Shown: positions 27,754 to 28,741 of the stretch, in pieces
How positions within the stretch are numbered: the first letter of the stretch is position 1
Layout of the letters: the number at the start of each line of letters is the position of its first letter
NCBI GenBank assembly: GCA_003427395.1
Contig: BFEA01000039.1
Coordinates: 1,378,015-1,406,755 of the forward strand
DNA length: 28,741 bases
From: Chara braunii
Taxonomy: Eukaryota > Streptophyta > Charophyceae > Charales > Characeae
Direction: 5' to 3'
Program-made: the position numbers and the translations under genes
Notes under the pieces: generated by a model
What the model saw: the letters and a program-made list of their open reading frames with translations, nothing else
Database searches by the model: none
What the model was told of the DNA's origin: nothing

Positions 27754-27960
27754 TTTTTTTTTTTTTTCGATCGGCCCACAAGGTTGAACTGTTTTGTTTT
27801 TGCCAACCCTCCTCCGGACCCCCGAACTTTGCGCTTGACGTCATTTTCCCAAATGGGACTACAACTTGGAAAGGTAGTGGTGGTTTAATCGAACCCGCGT
27901 GCAAACCGACACTCTGAGGGTTCTCCCAAGCGCGGTTCTATGTCGGTCGACTAAGACGGT
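27754..27960 (-). mobile_element. SINE-like family 2, minus-strand copy
   Basis: On the minus strand an A-box-like TAGTCGACCGA (27953-27943) is followed after about 47 nt by a B-box-like GGTTCGATTAAACC (27895-27882), then ACCACCACTACCT, and the segment ends in an A14 tail (27767-27754). It faces the plus-strand copy tail to tail. The tRNA-like boxes are close to the known consensus sequences but no full cloverleaf is evident, so this is a probable SINE and not a tRNA gene. Confidence 0.45.
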
Positions 27961-28199
27961 CAATCTAACCATGCAATACTTTCCCTATACTCTTAAAGTG
28001 AATCTCGGGTCTCGCGTAACGCTCCCGCAAGACCCGACTGTCAGTCTTGGGAAAGTGGTTGGGACAGGAGAGGGGGGGGCGGGCCCAGCAGAAAGCGGTA
28101 GTCACGCCACGGCCCTTTTTTTTCTGCACCTCTACTCGCCTGTTTTGTGTTTTTTTTCTGTTTTTCGTCCGCGGGGTTTGGCACAGCGACGCGCCTAAA

Positions 28200-28485
28200 G
28201 GCCGAAGGATCCTGAGACAGCAGCCAAAGAAATGAATGTCCCATCAAGAACGGAGAAAATGCATGTCATTTTTTTTCTTTTTTTCTCCCTCTGTTGGCCG
28301 AAGGATCCCGAAACAGCAGCCAAAAAATGAATGTCCCGTCAAGAACGGGGAAAATGCACGTCATGTTTTTTCTCTTTTTCTCCCTCTGTTGGCTGAAGGA
28401 TCCCGAAACGATAGCCAAAAAATGAATGTCCCGTCAAGAACGAGGAAAATGCATGTCATTTTATTTTTTTTTTCTCCCTCTGGGT
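28200..28485 (+). repeat. Three 95-bp tandem repeats
   Basis: The units start at 28200, 28296 and 28391 with GGCYGAAGGATCCYGARAC, continue AATGAATGTCCCRTCAAGAA and GAAAATGCAYGTCAT, and end with a T-rich tract and CTCCCTCTG. They are about 90% similar by eye. Frames across them are spurious. Confidence 0.95.
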
Positions 28486-28686
28486 GTTGGCTTGCCGATA
28501 GCGGCGCGTGCGCTATTCCATGCATTCTGACGCAGATCGTCGACGGAGCGCTAGCGTGTGGGAAAGTTCGATGATGCGTCAACACGCAGTGATGCCGGAC
28601 GAAGGTGGAAGGAACTTCAAAGTACAAATGTGGAGAGGGGGAAGTAACGCCAGCGGAACGAAACGCGTGTCGTCGAAATTGTAGGT

Positions 28687-28693
28687 GAGAGAG

Positions 28694-28741
<48 letters not shown>
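28687..28741. repeat. (GA)n microsatellite at window end
   Basis: GA dinucleotides, with a few GAAA units at the start, run to the last base and continue beyond the window. Confidence 0.95.

Noticed and set aside
27882-27953. Possible intact tRNA gene on the minus strand
   Set aside because: A- and B-box-like sites are present but I could not form acceptor and anticodon stems; the A-tail fits a SINE better.

Overview
The window looks like repeat-dominated nuclear DNA from a eukaryote, most likely of the green lineage. The evidence is four degenerate non-LTR (LINE) retrotransposons of plant type: an ORF1 with a zinc knuckle, an ORF2 with endonuclease, reverse transcriptase and a zf-RVT C-terminal zinc motif. 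There are also many poly(A)-tailed short retroposons, an almost complete U6 snRNA retrocopy, and a short piece matching mitochondrial nad4. A streptophyte such as a charophyte alga would fit, but the sequence alone does not settle the species. I see no intact host protein-coding gene; almost every long open frame is a LINE remnant or a shadow of one.

Layout. 1-470: simple and short tandem repeats. 470-2325 (minus): LINE A, a 5'-truncated ORF2 C-terminal part. 2332-3180 (plus): a decayed coding stretch of unknown identity. About 3300-11450 (plus): LINE B, nearly full length but broken, with a SINE-like element in its endonuclease (6833-7117) and another A-tailed insertion in its post-RT region (about 9370-10107). 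11450-13440: no recognised gene. 13453-13568: a U6 snRNA retropseudogene with a poly(A) tail and 14-bp target-site duplications. 13583-14490: C-rich low-complexity DNA. About 14490-20630 (plus): LINE C, with about 70-bp tandem units at its 5' end, ORF1, an accessory coiled-coil region and ORF2, missing its 3' end. 20635-21850: unassigned.

21980-23830 (minus): a 57-bp nad4-like fragment next to LINE D, a more diverged LINE of which only an acidic ORF1-like end and the endonuclease remain. 23845-24555 (minus): a second copy of the SINE-like family, with a 327-bp head duplication carrying N bases at the same positions in both units. 24556-26770: decayed satellite-like repeats. 26990-27960: two A-tailed elements with tRNA-promoter-like boxes, in opposite orientations, plus further A-tailed units between them. 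28200-28485: three 95-bp tandem repeats. 28687-end: a GA microsatellite.

How the parts relate. The LINEs are the only recognisable source of reverse transcriptase. The SINE-like elements and the U6 copy have the marks of being copied by such an enzyme (poly(A) tails, short target duplications). Paired comparison of LINE B and LINE C shows several stop codons that are TGG in the other copy, consistent with decay by C-to-T change. The two SINE copies share a 3' stem-loop whose sequence differs but whose pairing is kept, the most interesting structural signal here.
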